Assembly (NCBI RefSeq): GCF_900105195.1
Contig: NZ_FNRX01000002.1
Location: forward strand, 3,100,001 to 3,164,000
Direction: 5' to 3'
Source: Rhodococcus pyridinivorans
GTDB lineage: Bacteria > Actinomycetota > Actinomycetes > Mycobacteriales > Mycobacteriaceae
DNA: 64,000 nucleotides
Both the position numbers and the translations under genes were made by a program. The notes beneath the pieces are model-generated. The model was given only the letters and a program-made list of their open reading frames with translations, had not been told where the DNA came from and made no database searches. Of this stretch, positions 9,350 through 23,436 are shown in pieces. The stretch's first letter is position 1. Each line of letters starts with the position of its first letter.

Positions 9350-11209
9350 TCACGACACCATGCGCACCACGTACGGTGTCATGCCGCCCCAGCGTACCGG
9401 CGAGATCTTCACGAACGATCCCGACTGCGGCGCCTCGAGCATCTGCCCGTCGCCGAGATACAGCGCGACGTGCTGGCTGGCGTTGGGCCCGTAGAAAATC
9501 ATGTCGCCCCGTCTCATCTGCGACGACGGAACCTGGGTACCGGCCGTGTACTGGTAGCCGGTGTAGTGCGGGAGCGAGATGCCGATGCCCGCGAACGCGT
9601 AGATCATCAGTCCGGAGCAGTCGAAGCCGACCTTGGCGTAGTCGCCGTGGACATCGGCGACGCCGCCGTCGCGGATACCGCGGGTCGGGCCGTTCTCGTT
9701 GCCACCACCCCACGCGTACGGGACGCCGATCTGGGACATCGCACGGTCGATGACGATCTCCACCGCAGCGGGACCGGTGACGGACGGACGCGACGGGGTC
9801 CCGGGCGTCGAATTCGGTGTGGAGGGGCGGGAACCCGATCCCCCGGTCCCCGATCCGGGGGTCTCCACGACGGGGTCGCCCGGATCCGGGTTCTCCCAGT
9901 CGATCCCACCGTCGTCGCCGCTGTCCTCGTCTTCGTCCTCGTCGGGGATCGTGCCGCTGTCGGTGCCATCCGGGACGGATCCACCGTCGGTACCGTCTGG
10001 GACCGTGGCGTCGTCGGTGTAGTCCGGTGCAGCCGTGTCGGTGCCACTCGTATCGGTGCCACTCGTATCGGTGTCACTGCCCTCCGGCGCTCCGGATTCG
10101 GTGGTGACCTCACCCGGTGAGGCGACGTCGCTCTCGCCGGTCGACGGAGACTCCTCGATCAGCGTGTGGGGGCGACGGCCGTTGGCGAGTTCCGCCGCAC
10201 GTTCCCGGGCTGCGGCGTCGGCGGCGACACGCTCGGCTGCCGCGGCTGCCGCGACCCGTGCCTCCTCGGCGGCCGCCGCGGCAGCTGCTTCCTCGGCTGC
10301 GCGGCGACGGTCCCAGTCCTGGTACTGCGCGCGTTGCCCTTCCAGGCCCGCAACGTTCACGCGGGCCCGGTCGAGTTCGCTCTGCGCGTTCGCACGTTCC
10401 TGCTCGATGCGCGACTTCTCCGCGGCCTGCCGACCGAGTTCCGCTCGCGCGACGGCAATCGCGGCCTCGGCCTCGGCCCTGCGCTGCTCGGCGGCTTCCG
10501 CCGCCGCGTCGGCCTCGAGCTTGGCCGCGCGTGCCCGCGAGTGGGAGTTGGCCTCCTGGGCCCGGGCGCGCTGGAGCGCATCGAGCACCGCGGCGCGCCC
10601 GGCGGATAGCAACCGCATGACCTGGGCGCGGTCGAGCAGATCGTCGGGACCGTCGACGTCGAGGAAGGCCGCGAGGGAGACCGAGTTGGCGCCACGGGTG
10701 TAGCTGTCGCGGACGAACGCGTCGAAGTTCTTCTGGGCAGCGAAGATCCGGTCGGCGGCGTCGTCGAGTGCGCGGCGGGAATCCACGACCACCCGTTCGG
10801 CGAGATCCGCTGCGTCGCGCGCGCTCTGGAGATCGACGAGGGCGCGGTTGACGTCCTCGCGGCGGATGGCGACGTGCGCGTCGAGCTCGGCGAGCTGCTG
10901 ATCCGCGCCGGCGATCCGGACGATCAGCTGCCCCACCCGGTCGATGTTGGCCGCGACGGCCGCACCAGCGCGGTCGATCTCGGCGTCCGAAGGGTTCGGC
11001 GGCGGGGGCGGTGCGGCGGACGCCGTCGTGGTCACGGTAAGGAGCACGGCTGTGACCAACCCCAAACCGGCGAGGAGCGTGCCGGTGCGCGTCCGCGGGG
11101 TGCGACCGGGCGTCGGACCGTCGGGTCGACGGCCTGCAGTGAGCGTCGTGGCGGTGCCGTCCGGCCCCGACCGTCGCGGAATCCCTCCGTGGATACCGAA
11201 CCGTCTCAC
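9350..11209 (-). CDS. ripA: NlpC/P60 peptidoglycan endopeptidase RipA
   Basis: About 619 residues. An N-terminal Arg-rich stretch and hydrophobic segment (about 43-63) end at a probable cleavage site, ASA|AP near residue 66. Long coiled coils rich in Ala, Arg and Glu follow (about 75-340), the autoinhibitory or partner-binding part known in RipA. Next is an Asp/Thr/Gly/Pro-rich linker (about 345-470). The NlpC/P60 domain closes the protein, with catalytic Cys531 in FDCSGL, His580 in SQHVALY and Glu592 in MLEAP. It cleaves D-Glu-mDAP bonds during daughter-cell separation. The GTG at 11209 has GGAG 6 nt upstream; an ATG at 11215 abuts that same site and is less likely. The linker is longer and more acidic than I expect from mycobacterial RipA. 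Confidence 0.92.
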   Translation of the reverse strand: MRRFGIHGGIPRRSGPDGTATTLTAGRRPDGPTPGRTPRTRTGTLLAGLGLVTAVLLTVTTTASAAPPPPPNPSDAEIDRAGAAVAANIDRVGQLIVRIAGADQQLAELDAHVAIRREDVNRALVDLQSARDAADLAERVVVDSRRALDDAADRIFAAQKNFDAFVRDSYTRGANSVSLAAFLDVDGPDDLLDRAQVMRLLSAGRAAVLDALQRARAQEANSHSRARAAKLEADAAAEAAEQRRAEAEAAIAVARAELGRQAAEKSRIEQERANAQSELDRARVNVAGLEGQRAQYQDWDRRRAAEEAAAAAAAEEARVAAAAAAERVAADAAARERAAELANGRRPHTLIEESPSTGESDVASPGEVTTESGAPEGSDTDTSGTDTSGTDTAAPDYTDDATVPDGTDGGSVPDGTDSGTIPDEDEDEDSGDDGGIDWENPDPGDPVVETPGSGTGGSGSRPSTPNSTPGTPSRPSVTGPAAVEIVIDRAMSQIGVPYAWGGGNENGPTRGIRDGGVADVHGDYAKVGFDCSGLMIYAFAGIGISLPHYTGYQYTAGTQVPSSQMRRGDMIFYGPNASQHVALYLGDGQMLEAPQSGSFVKISPVRWGGMTPYVVRMVS

Positions 11210-11573
11210 TTGCATCTCCCTCGGTCGCACCTGGTGGCCGAGACTTCCGGCCGGACGACCCGAGGAAGGCACGCAGCATCCGCTCGCCGTGGGTGCCCCA
11301 CGGCTCACACGCTGCAGTCGTACACCGGCTGCGGACAGCGTCCCCACGAGCCGGGTTGTGACACACCTTCCCCAAGAGCGTCATGAAAACCGTACGACAC
11401 CTCAGGGGTATGTCGCATGACAGTCAGGAAGATCGGCCGGAAGAACTCCGAAAGAACACGGTGCGGACACCGAGGAACACCGTGAGGACACCGAACGATC
11501 TTCCCTGCCGGATTCCGTCACGGTCGGGGCGAGGACAACCCGGAGACGATCTCCGCGGTGACGGAAAGAGACC
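11210..11573 (-). other. Intergenic region and structured 5' leader of ripA
   Basis: This 364-bp gap holds no convincing gene. On the minus strand, upstream of ripA, lie two stem-loops: 11286-11304 (perfect 8-bp stem GCCGTGGG/CCCACGGC with a 3-nt loop) and 11309-11341 (ACGCTG/CAGCGT outer stem with a further short inner stem). If the promoter lies beyond 11341 these would be in the ripA mRNA leader. I could not match the conserved core of the c-di-AMP (ydaO) riboswitch known for some actinobacterial cell-wall hydrolase genes. Confidence 0.4.
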
Positions 11574-12122
11574 TCAGACGTCCTTGGCCGATGACGATCC
11601 GTTACCTCCGGCAACGGTCGCGTCACCGTCCGCGCGGCGGCGTTTGGCGAGCCAGGTCGCGCCGGCCGCAAGGGCGACCACTGCGACGATCAGCAGCGTC
11701 ATCAGCGTCCAGGGCGGTGACGGCTCGAGCACCGAGTCGACGAAGTTGCGTGTGGAGACCACCGGATCGCCGGTGTAGGTGCGATCCTGGGCGGCCTCGA
11801 GAGTGACGCGGTCGAGATCCTCGCTGAATGTCCCGACCCATCCCGGACTGAGGACCAGCACCGTTCCGCCGTCCTCGGCGCCGACCTCCGTCGCGAGGTC
11901 GCGCAGCTGCGAATCCATACGGGGGTCCCGGTCGAGCACGACCACGCTGAGGTCGATCCCGTTCTCCTGCGCGCGCTGCACCTCGGCGACGAGGTCGTCG
12001 ACGTACTGCGAGGGCGCCGCCACCTGGTCGTCGGCGAGATCGGCGAGCACTTTTTCGACCGAGACCCCGGCGGGAAGATCCGTGAGCGCAGGGCCCGGTA
12101 TACGAAGCAGTGGCGCAGACAT
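11574..12122 (-). CDS. Membrane protein, Rv1476-like
   Basis: A 182-residue protein starting [20 protein letters not shown] soluble N-terminal domain (about 1-135) holds an alternating alpha/beta pattern with [20 protein letters not shown] and [20 protein letters not shown]. One transmembrane helix follows (about 143-163, [16 protein letters not shown]), then a short basic and Ser/Gly-rich tail, so the N-terminal domain probably faces outside. Its position between ripA and acn and its single-span layout match M. tuberculosis Rv1476, whose role is unknown. The start was chosen for alignment with that architecture; upstream codons are Arg-rich and non-coding in character. Confidence 0.8.
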   Translation of the reverse strand: MSAPLLRIPGPALTDLPAGVSVEKVLADLADDQVAAPSQYVDDLVAEVQRAQENGIDLSVVVLDRDPRMDSQLRDLATEVGAEDGGTVLVLSPGWVGTFSEDLDRVTLEAAQDRTYTGDPVVSTRNFVDSVLEPSPPWTLMTLLIVAVVALAAGATWLAKRRRADGDATVAGGNGSSSAKDV

Positions 12123-12463
12123 CTCTCTCCGGTGGTGCTGGGGCAGAAGCCGGGCGATACGGCGATCCGGCCGTGCGGAGACGACACGAAGAGCCACACC
12201 CGTGGGCAAGGGAGAACATTACGCGATCGCGCGACGGCGGCTCGAAGCACTCGTCGCGAGCAGGACCGATGCCGGCGGGACGCTTCGTCGACACGACGGA
12301 CCCGACTTCGGTTCAATACAGGACAAGCGTACTGTTAGAATCGAGGGCGAGACGCCACGACTACTGCATCCGGGCCACGGGCCGCGGGCGGACGTCGTGT
12401 GCCTCGCTTCAGCCGTCGACACAGCCCCGTCGGCGGCCAGCCGAAACGACGAGTGGAGCTGAC
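12123..12463 (+). promoter_or_regulatory. acn upstream region (promoter and long leader)
   Basis: A 341-bp divergent gap between the Rv1476-like gene and acn. It contains the acn promoter with a -10 box TAGAAT at 12336-12341, a weak TTCAAT -35 at 12312-12317 (18-bp spacer), and an AcnR operator. Transcription starting near 12348 would give a leader of about 115 nt. No small ORF with a credible ribosome site was seen. Confidence 0.55.
12319..12334. promoter_or_regulatory. AcnR operator
   Basis: CAGGACAAGCGTACTG matches, at every specified position, the AcnR consensus CAGNAC-N3-CGTACTG that I recall for corynebacterial and mycobacterial acn promoters. It lies between the -35 region and the -10 box TAGAAT of acn, so bound repressor would block RNA polymerase. 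The acnR gene follows acn. Confidence 0.8.
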
Positions 12464-15259
<2,796 letters not shown>

Positions 15260-15299
15260 GAGCAGTGCTCGTGACCCGATCGGTCACATCTGTGTGAAG

Positions 15300-15336
15300 C
15301 GGCGGGCCCGGGGCGAGACTGGTCTCGGGCCCGCCG
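15300..15336 (+). terminator. Hairpin between acn and acnR
   Basis: A perfect 10-bp stem CGGCGGGCCC/GGGCCCGCCG encloses a smaller CGAGAC/GTCTCG stem. It follows acn by 40 bp and precedes acnR by 28 bp. There is no U-tract, so it may attenuate or process the acn-acnR transcript rather than fully end it. Confidence 0.6.
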
Positions 15337-15364
15337 TCTCCCTCGAGCCGAAAGGAAGTGGCGC

Positions 15365-15931
15365 GTGCCCAAGGTCAGTGAGGACCATCTCGCCGCGCGG
15401 CGCAGGCAGATCCTCGACGGTGCCCGTCGCTGCTTCGCCGAATACGGTTACGACGGCGCGACCGTGCGACTGCTCGAAGATGCCACGGGTCTGTCCCGTG
15501 GCGCGATCTTCCACCATTTCAAGGACAAGGACGGACTGTTCCTCGCCCTCGCCCAGGAGGATGCGAGACGGATGGCCGACGTCGCGGCCAACGAGGGTCT
15601 CGTGCAGGTCATGCGCGACATGCTGTCCTCCCCCGACCAGTTCGACTGGCTCGGGACGCGGCTCGAGATCACGCGCCGTCTCCGCACCGACCCCGAGTTC
15701 GCGAGGGCGTGGACGCAGCATTCGGCCGAACTCACCGAGGCCACCGTCGGACGCCTCGAACGGCAGCGGGAAGCGGGCCGGCTGCGCGACGACGTGCCGA
15801 CGGAAGTCGTCCTGGGTTATCTCGACCTCGTGCTCGACGGACTCGTCGCCCGCCTCGCTTCTGGGCACACCGAACAGGACCTCGTCGCGGTTCTGGACCT
15901 CGTCGAGGAATCCGTGCGCCGGCGCGACTGA
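15365..15931 (+). CDS. acnR: TetR-family repressor of aconitase, AcnR
   Basis: A 188-residue TetR regulator. The N-terminal helix-turn-helix covers about residues 12-58 (RRRQILDGARRCFAEYGYDG, then TVRLLEDATGLSRGAIFHHF). The C-terminal ligand domain contains conserved EITRRLRTDPEFARAW. In Corynebacterium the homologue represses acn and responds to citrate-Mg and related signals. The assignment rests on the position directly after acn and on the operator found at the acn promoter. The GTG start has AAAGGAAG 6 nt upstream. It probably shares a transcript with acn, giving feedback on its own expression. Confidence 0.92.
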   Translation: MPKVSEDHLAARRRQILDGARRCFAEYGYDGATVRLLEDATGLSRGAIFHHFKDKDGLFLALAQEDARRMADVAANEGLVQVMRDMLSSPDQFDWLGTRLEITRRLRTDPEFARAWTQHSAELTEATVGRLERQREAGRLRDDVPTEVVLGYLDLVLDGLVARLASGHTEQDLVAVLDLVEESVRRRD

Positions 15932-15948
15932 CGCGCCGGATCTGTTCC

Positions 15949-16200
15949 TCACGCCTTCTCGTCGCTCGCTGCCGCCCGACGACGGTTCGGGCCGCCGCGG
16001 CCCCGCAGCCGCACCTGCGACTCCACGAGAACGTTGTGCACGAAACCGTAGGATCGACCGGTTTCCTGCGCGAGCCTCCGAATGCTCGCGCCTTCCTCGT
16101 AGCGGCGCTTCAGATCCTCCTGCAAGCGGTCCCGCGATTCCCCTGTAACTCGGGCTCCCTTCGCGTAGGTCGTCTCTCCACCACCGGAATTTCGCGCCAT
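15949..16200 (-). CDS. Small helix-turn-helix protein (Rv1473A-like)
   Basis: An 83-residue basic protein. Residues 20-62 hold a helix-turn-helix of the resolvase/transposon-regulator type: RDRLQEDLKRRYEEGASIRR, then LAQETGRSYGFVHNVLVES. The C-terminus is Arg- and Gly-rich. Its size and place next to acnR and the ABC-F gene match M. tuberculosis Rv1473A, annotated as a possible regulator. A GGGAGG ribosome site 4 nt before the ATG supports the start. It converges on acnR, ending 17 bp from it. The DNA target is unknown. Confidence 0.85.
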   Translation of the reverse strand: MARNSGGGETTYAKGARVTGESRDRLQEDLKRRYEEGASIRRLAQETGRSYGFVHNVLVESQVRLRGRGGPNRRRAAASDEKA

Positions 16201-16320
16201 CGGATCCTCCCTGCGCCCTCGCCAAAGGTCCCTTTCCCAGGCTAGAGGACTGTCAGGTTGCGCGGACGCAGATCGGACCAGCGGGAGCGGATCGGGGGAC
16301 GGATCCGACCGGAGGCCCGA

Positions 16321-17952
<1,632 letters not shown>

Positions 17953-18106
17953 GCACGGGCTCCTAGAACGAAAGACGATGGATGGGTGCCATGGTGGCAA
18001 ACAGCCGGGCACACGAATCACCCATTTTACAGTGACAGCACCTCTCTCCCACGGTGAGATGCACTACCCCTCGCCACGCGCGGTCGGGTTCTCCCCGTGC
18101 GCAACC

Positions 18107-18112
18107 TAGGCT
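18107..18112 (+). promoter_or_regulatory. Candidate -10 box of the lycopene cyclase gene
   Basis: TAGGCT ends 7 nt before the GTG at 18120, with no ribosome site between. This suggests a leaderless transcript. Confidence 0.45.
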
Positions 18113-18119
18113 GGCGCCC

Positions 18120-19235
18120 GTGACCCACCTTCCCGCCACCGACCTCGTCGTGGCCGGACTCGGCCCCGCCGGCCGTGCATTGGCGTTCCGTGCCGCCGCG
18201 GCCGGGCTGTCGGTGACGGCCGTCGACGTGCGTCCACAGCGTCGGTGGACCGCGACCTACGCGGCGTGGGCCGACGAACTGCCCGCCTGGCTGCCCGACG
18301 AGGTGGTGGCAGCACGCATCGACAGGCCCGCGGCGTGGACGACCGAGCCCCGGATCGTCGATCGTGCCTACCGGGTGCTGGACACGGCGTGCCTGCAGGA
18401 CTTCCTCGCCCTCGACGCCGTCACGGTGGTCACGGGTCGGGTACGCGACGTCGATGCGGACGGCGTGGTCCTCGGCGACGGACGCCGGGTGACTGCCCGC
18501 TACGTCGTCGATGCCCGCGGGGTTCCCGCCGAACCGGAACGTGCCCAGCAGACGGCATTCGGGCTGATCGTCGACGATACGACCGCAGCTCCGGCACTCG
18601 ACGGCCACGACGCCTGGTTCATGGACTGGCGCCGCGACAACGGCACGGGCCCCGACGACGTGCCGTCCTTCCTGTATGCGGTGCCGGTCGGCGACGGACG
18701 CACGATCCTCGAGGAGACCTGCCTCGTCGGTCGCCCGGCGCTCGGATTCGGCGAACTCGAACGGCGCCTGCACATCCGCCTCGCGGCGCGAGGCGTGCGC
18801 ACGACCGGCGACGAGCAGGTCGAACGGGTGCGCTTCGCCGTCGAGAGCGCACCGACGGCACCCGGGGTGATCGGCTTCGGCGCTCGCGGTGGTCTCATGC
18901 ATCCGGCCACGGGATACGCGGTGGCCACCGCCCTGTCCACCGCGGATGCGGTGATCGACGCGGTGCGCCTCGGCGAGGACCCCCAGCGCGTCCTGTGGCC
19001 GGTGCGCGCCCGCTCGGTGGCGACCCTGCGGCAGATGGGACTGCGGGTCCTGCTGCGACTCGACGCACGCGGAGCGATCGAGTTCTTCGACGCGTTCTTC
19101 GCTTTGCCGGTCGAGCAGCAGCGCGCCTACCTGTCCGGTCGCGACGACGCGACTGGCGTGGCGGCCACGATGTGGCGGCTGTTCCGGGTGCTGCCGACGG
19201 GTGCGCGCGGAACCATTCTGCGTTCGCTCCGCTGA
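18120..19235 (+). CDS. crtL: Lycopene cyclase family FAD/NAD-dependent protein
   Basis: A 371-residue flavoprotein-like enzyme. The N-terminal dinucleotide-binding motif is DLVVAGLGPAGRALAFRAA (about residues 8-26). The cyclase-type DYVVDARG-like motif reads ARYVVDARG (near 127-135), and a FLYAVPVGDGRTILEET block near 180-196 includes the conserved late motif of CrtL/CrtY enzymes. The C-terminal GARGGLMHPATGYAVA stretch is characteristic. It probably forms beta rings on lycopene in carotenoid synthesis; Rhodococcus has a mono-cyclase of this family, but mono- versus bicyclic action cannot be told here. No other carotenoid genes are nearby. The GTG start is supported by the -10 box 7 nt upstream. 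Confidence 0.85.
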   Translation: MTHLPATDLVVAGLGPAGRALAFRAAAAGLSVTAVDVRPQRRWTATYAAWADELPAWLPDEVVAARIDRPAAWTTEPRIVDRAYRVLDTACLQDFLALDAVTVVTGRVRDVDADGVVLGDGRRVTARYVVDARGVPAEPERAQQTAFGLIVDDTTAAPALDGHDAWFMDWRRDNGTGPDDVPSFLYAVPVGDGRTILEETCLVGRPALGFGELERRLHIRLAARGVRTTGDEQVERVRFAVESAPTAPGVIGFGARGGLMHPATGYAVATALSTADAVIDAVRLGEDPQRVLWPVRARSVATLRQMGLRVLLRLDARGAIEFFDAFFALPVEQQRAYLSGRDDATGVAATMWRLFRVLPTGARGTILRSLR

Positions 19236-19332
19236 TCCGCCGGGTGCGGCGTGTGGCGAAGGTCTCGGCGAACCGCCCGGTGAGTTTCGCAGCTTTCCAG
19301 CGTGCTCCCGAGGTGTCGATCATGATGGACAC

Positions 19333-20367
19333 ATGCGGTCGATCTGGAAAGGCTCACTCGCGTTCGGCCTCGTCAACGTGCCAGTGAAGGTGTACTCGGC
19401 GACCGAGTCGCACGACATCTCCTTCCACCAGGTGCACGCGAAGGACGGTGGACGGATCAAGTATCAGCGTGTGTGTACCGAGTGCGGGGAGGTCGTCCCC
19501 TACCAGGAGATCGACAAGGCGTACGACTCCGAGGACGGCGAGCGGGTCGTGCTCACCGACGAGGACTTCGAGAAACTCCCCGCCGCCGAGAAGCACGAGA
19601 TTCCGGTGCTGCAGTTCGTGCCCACCGAGCAGATCGACCCGATCCTGTTCGAGAAGTCCTACTATCTCGAACCCGATTCGTCGTCGCCGAAGGCCTACGG
19701 CCTGCTCGCCGCGACTCTCGAGCAGAGCGACCGGACGGCGCTGGTGCATTTCACCCTTCGTCAGCGCACCCGGCTGGCGGCCTTGCGTACCCGTGACGGT
19801 CTGCTCATCCTGCAGACCCTGCTGTGGCCCGACGAGGTTCGCGCAGCCGAGTTCGAGTCGCTCGACGACATCGAGAAGCCGAAGCAACGCGAACTCGCGA
19901 TGGCCGAGACCCTCGTCGAGTCGATGTCCGACGATTTCGATCCCACCGAGTTCACCGACGAGTACCAGGTGGAACTGCGCACGCTGATCGACGAGGCCCT
20001 CGCCCGCGGCGGCGAGAAGGTCTTCCAGGTCGCCGAACACGACACCGGCGAAGAGGACGCCGAGGTGCTCGACCTCGTGGCGGCCCTGCAGCGCAGCGTC
20101 GACGCGGCGGGCAAGAAGGTCCCGTCCGGTTCGTCCTCCGGCGGGAAGAAGTCCTCGAAGAATGACGAGGATGAAGACGAGGACGCGAAGAAGGCCCCCG
20201 CGAAGAAAACGGCGTCGAAGAGTTCGGCGGCCAAGAAGAGTCCCGCCAAGAAGAGCACGGCGAAGAAGACCGCGTCCAAGAGTTCGGCGTCGAAGAGCAC
20301 GGCGAAGAAGAGTCCTGCCAAGAAGACGGCCGCCAAGAAGACCTCCGGCGAACGCAAAGGCGCCTGA
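19333..20367 (+). CDS. ku: Non-homologous end-joining protein Ku
   Basis: A 344-residue bacterial Ku homodimer subunit that binds DNA ends. The core (about 1-260) begins MRSIWKGSLAFGLVNVPVKV and contains ISFHQVHAKDGGRIKYQRVC, IPVLQFVPTEQIDPILFEKS and the C-terminal core EFTDEYQVELRTLI. The tail (about 263-344) is unusual: an acidic patch (NDEDEDED) then many PAKK, TAKK and SASK units, much like histone H1 tails. Such tails in actinobacterial Ku aid DNA bridging and ligase recruitment. No ligD lies in the window. The ATG at 19333 is chosen because the protein then begins at the family's usual first residues. The stop codon lies inside the first arm of a terminator hairpin. Confidence 0.95.
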   Translation: MRSIWKGSLAFGLVNVPVKVYSATESHDISFHQVHAKDGGRIKYQRVCTECGEVVPYQEIDKAYDSEDGERVVLTDEDFEKLPAAEKHEIPVLQFVPTEQIDPILFEKSYYLEPDSSSPKAYGLLAATLEQSDRTALVHFTLRQRTRLAALRTRDGLLILQTLLWPDEVRAAEFESLDDIEKPKQRELAMAETLVESMSDDFDPTEFTDEYQVELRTLIDEALARGGEKVFQVAEHDTGEEDAEVLDLVAALQRSVDAAGKKVPSGSSSGGKKSSKNDEDEDEDAKKAPAKKTASKSSAAKKSPAKKSTAKKTASKSSASKSTAKKSPAKKTAAKKTSGERKGA

Positions 20368-20397
20368 CCTCCGACGAGAAGTCGAAGATCAGGCGCC
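20359..20397. terminator. Bidirectional terminator between ku and sufT
   Basis: GGCGCCTGA/TCAGGCGCC forms a perfect 9-bp outer stem, with an inner CGAC/GTCG. It includes the ku stop codon and lies 27 bp beyond the convergent sufT stop, so it can serve both. Confidence 0.65.
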
Positions 20398-20423
20398 GAG
20401 GCTCGGAGCCGGCGACAGCCGGA

Positions 20424-20843
20424 TCAGACGGTGAAGCCGAGTGCGCGCAGCTGCTCGCGTCCGTCGTCGGTGATTTTGTCGGGACCCCACGGCGGCATCC
20501 ACACCCAGTTGATGCGCAGCTCGTCGCAGAGGCCGCTGCGCACGAGTGCGCCCTTGGCCTGCTCCTCGATGACATCGGTGAGGGGGCACGCCGCCGAGGT
20601 GAGCGTCATATCCACGGTCACGGTCTCGTCGACCTCGGAGATCCCGTAGATGAGACCGAGATCGACGACGTTGATGCCGAGCTCGGGGTCGACGACGTCG
20701 CGCAGCGCTTCCTCGAGTTCGTCGAGGCGGCCCGGATCCAGCGGCGGGGCCGTGGCCGCGACCAGCGTCGAGGTCTCGTCCGCGCCGGCGTCGGCCGTCG
20801 GATTCTCGTCGGTGTTCACGGTGCCCGGTGCGGGTTCGGTCAT
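20424..20843 (-). CDS. sufT: Iron-sulfur cluster assembly factor SufT (DUF59/MIP18)
   Basis: A 139-residue protein. A 40-residue acidic, disordered N-terminus (AGADETSTLVAATAPP) precedes the DUF59 domain: LEEALRDVVDPELGINVVDL, then LIYGISEVDETVTVDMTLTS and the conserved Cys in AACPLTD. Ends with the WVWMPPWGPDKITDDGREQL block typical of SufT in suf operons. It assists maturation of Fe-S proteins. The ATG overlaps the sufU stop by one base (TGATG), so it is the last, translationally coupled gene of the suf operon. Confidence 0.93.
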   Translation of the reverse strand: MTEPAPGTVNTDENPTADAGADETSTLVAATAPPLDPGRLDELEEALRDVVDPELGINVVDLGLIYGISEVDETVTVDMTLTSAACPLTDVIEEQAKGALVRSGLCDELRINWVWMPPWGPDKITDDGREQLRALGFTV

Positions 20844-21334
20844 CAGTTCTGTCCTCCGCTCGAAAGGGTGTGCGCGCCGCCCGCCAGGTCGGCGGGGGCT
20901 GCGTCCACGGTCTGCGCGACCGCGTCCTTGAAGGCCATCCAGCCCAACAACGCGCACTTCACGCGCGCCGGGTACTTCGCGACGCCGGCGAACGCGATGC
21001 CGTCGCCGATCAGGTCCTCGTCGCCTTCGACAGTGCCGCGACTGCCGACCATCTCGACGAACCCCTCGACGATCTTCAGTGCATCGCCGAGCGGAACGCC
21101 GATCACCTGGTCGGTGAGCACGGACGTCGACGCCTGGCTGATCGAGCAGCCCTGCCCGTCGTAGGAGACGTCGGCGACGGTGTCGCCGTCGATGTGCACG
21201 CGCAGGGTCACCTCGTCGCCGCAGGTCGGGTTGACGTGGTGCACTTCGGCGCCGAACGGTTCGCGCAGTCCGCGATTGTGCGGGTGCTTGTAGTGGTCCA
21301 GGATCACTTCCTGGTACATCTGCTCCATCCGCAT
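20843..21334 (-). CDS. sufU: Zinc-dependent sulfurtransferase SufU
   Basis: A 163-residue IscU-like protein. Metal ligands are visible at Cys38 (NPTCGDEV, with Asp40), Cys63 (GQGCSIS) and Cys127 (RVKCALLGW). An 18-to-20-residue insert between the second and third Cys (GDALKIVEGFVEMVGSRGTV region) separates SufU from scaffold IscU. It accepts persulfide sulfur from SufS and passes it to SufBCD. It lies 4 bp after sufS. The ATG before RMEQMYQEVILDHYKHP matches the family start. Confidence 0.95.
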   Translation of the reverse strand: MRMEQMYQEVILDHYKHPHNRGLREPFGAEVHHVNPTCGDEVTLRVHIDGDTVADVSYDGQGCSISQASTSVLTDQVIGVPLGDALKIVEGFVEMVGSRGTVEGDEDLIGDGIAFAGVAKYPARVKCALLGWMAFKDAVAQTVDAAPADLAGGAHTLSSGGQN

Positions 21335-21338
21335 CGGA

Positions 21339-23385
<2,047 letters not shown>

Positions 23386-23436
23386 CGAAATGCGTTTCCT
23401 TAGTGGAGAGGTATCGGGAGTACGGGGAGACGGCCG

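Noticed and set aside
11210..11400. c-di-AMP (ydaO) riboswitch before ripA
   Set aside because: Such riboswitches occur before some actinobacterial cell-wall hydrolases, but I could not find the conserved core segments (for example the ACAGCUAAC-type 3' part). Only generic stem-loops remain.
20160..20360. Tandem DNA repeats at the end of ku as a possible mobile or regulatory repeat
   Set aside because: They are codon repeats of the PAKK/TAKK protein tail, within the ku frame, not an independent DNA element.
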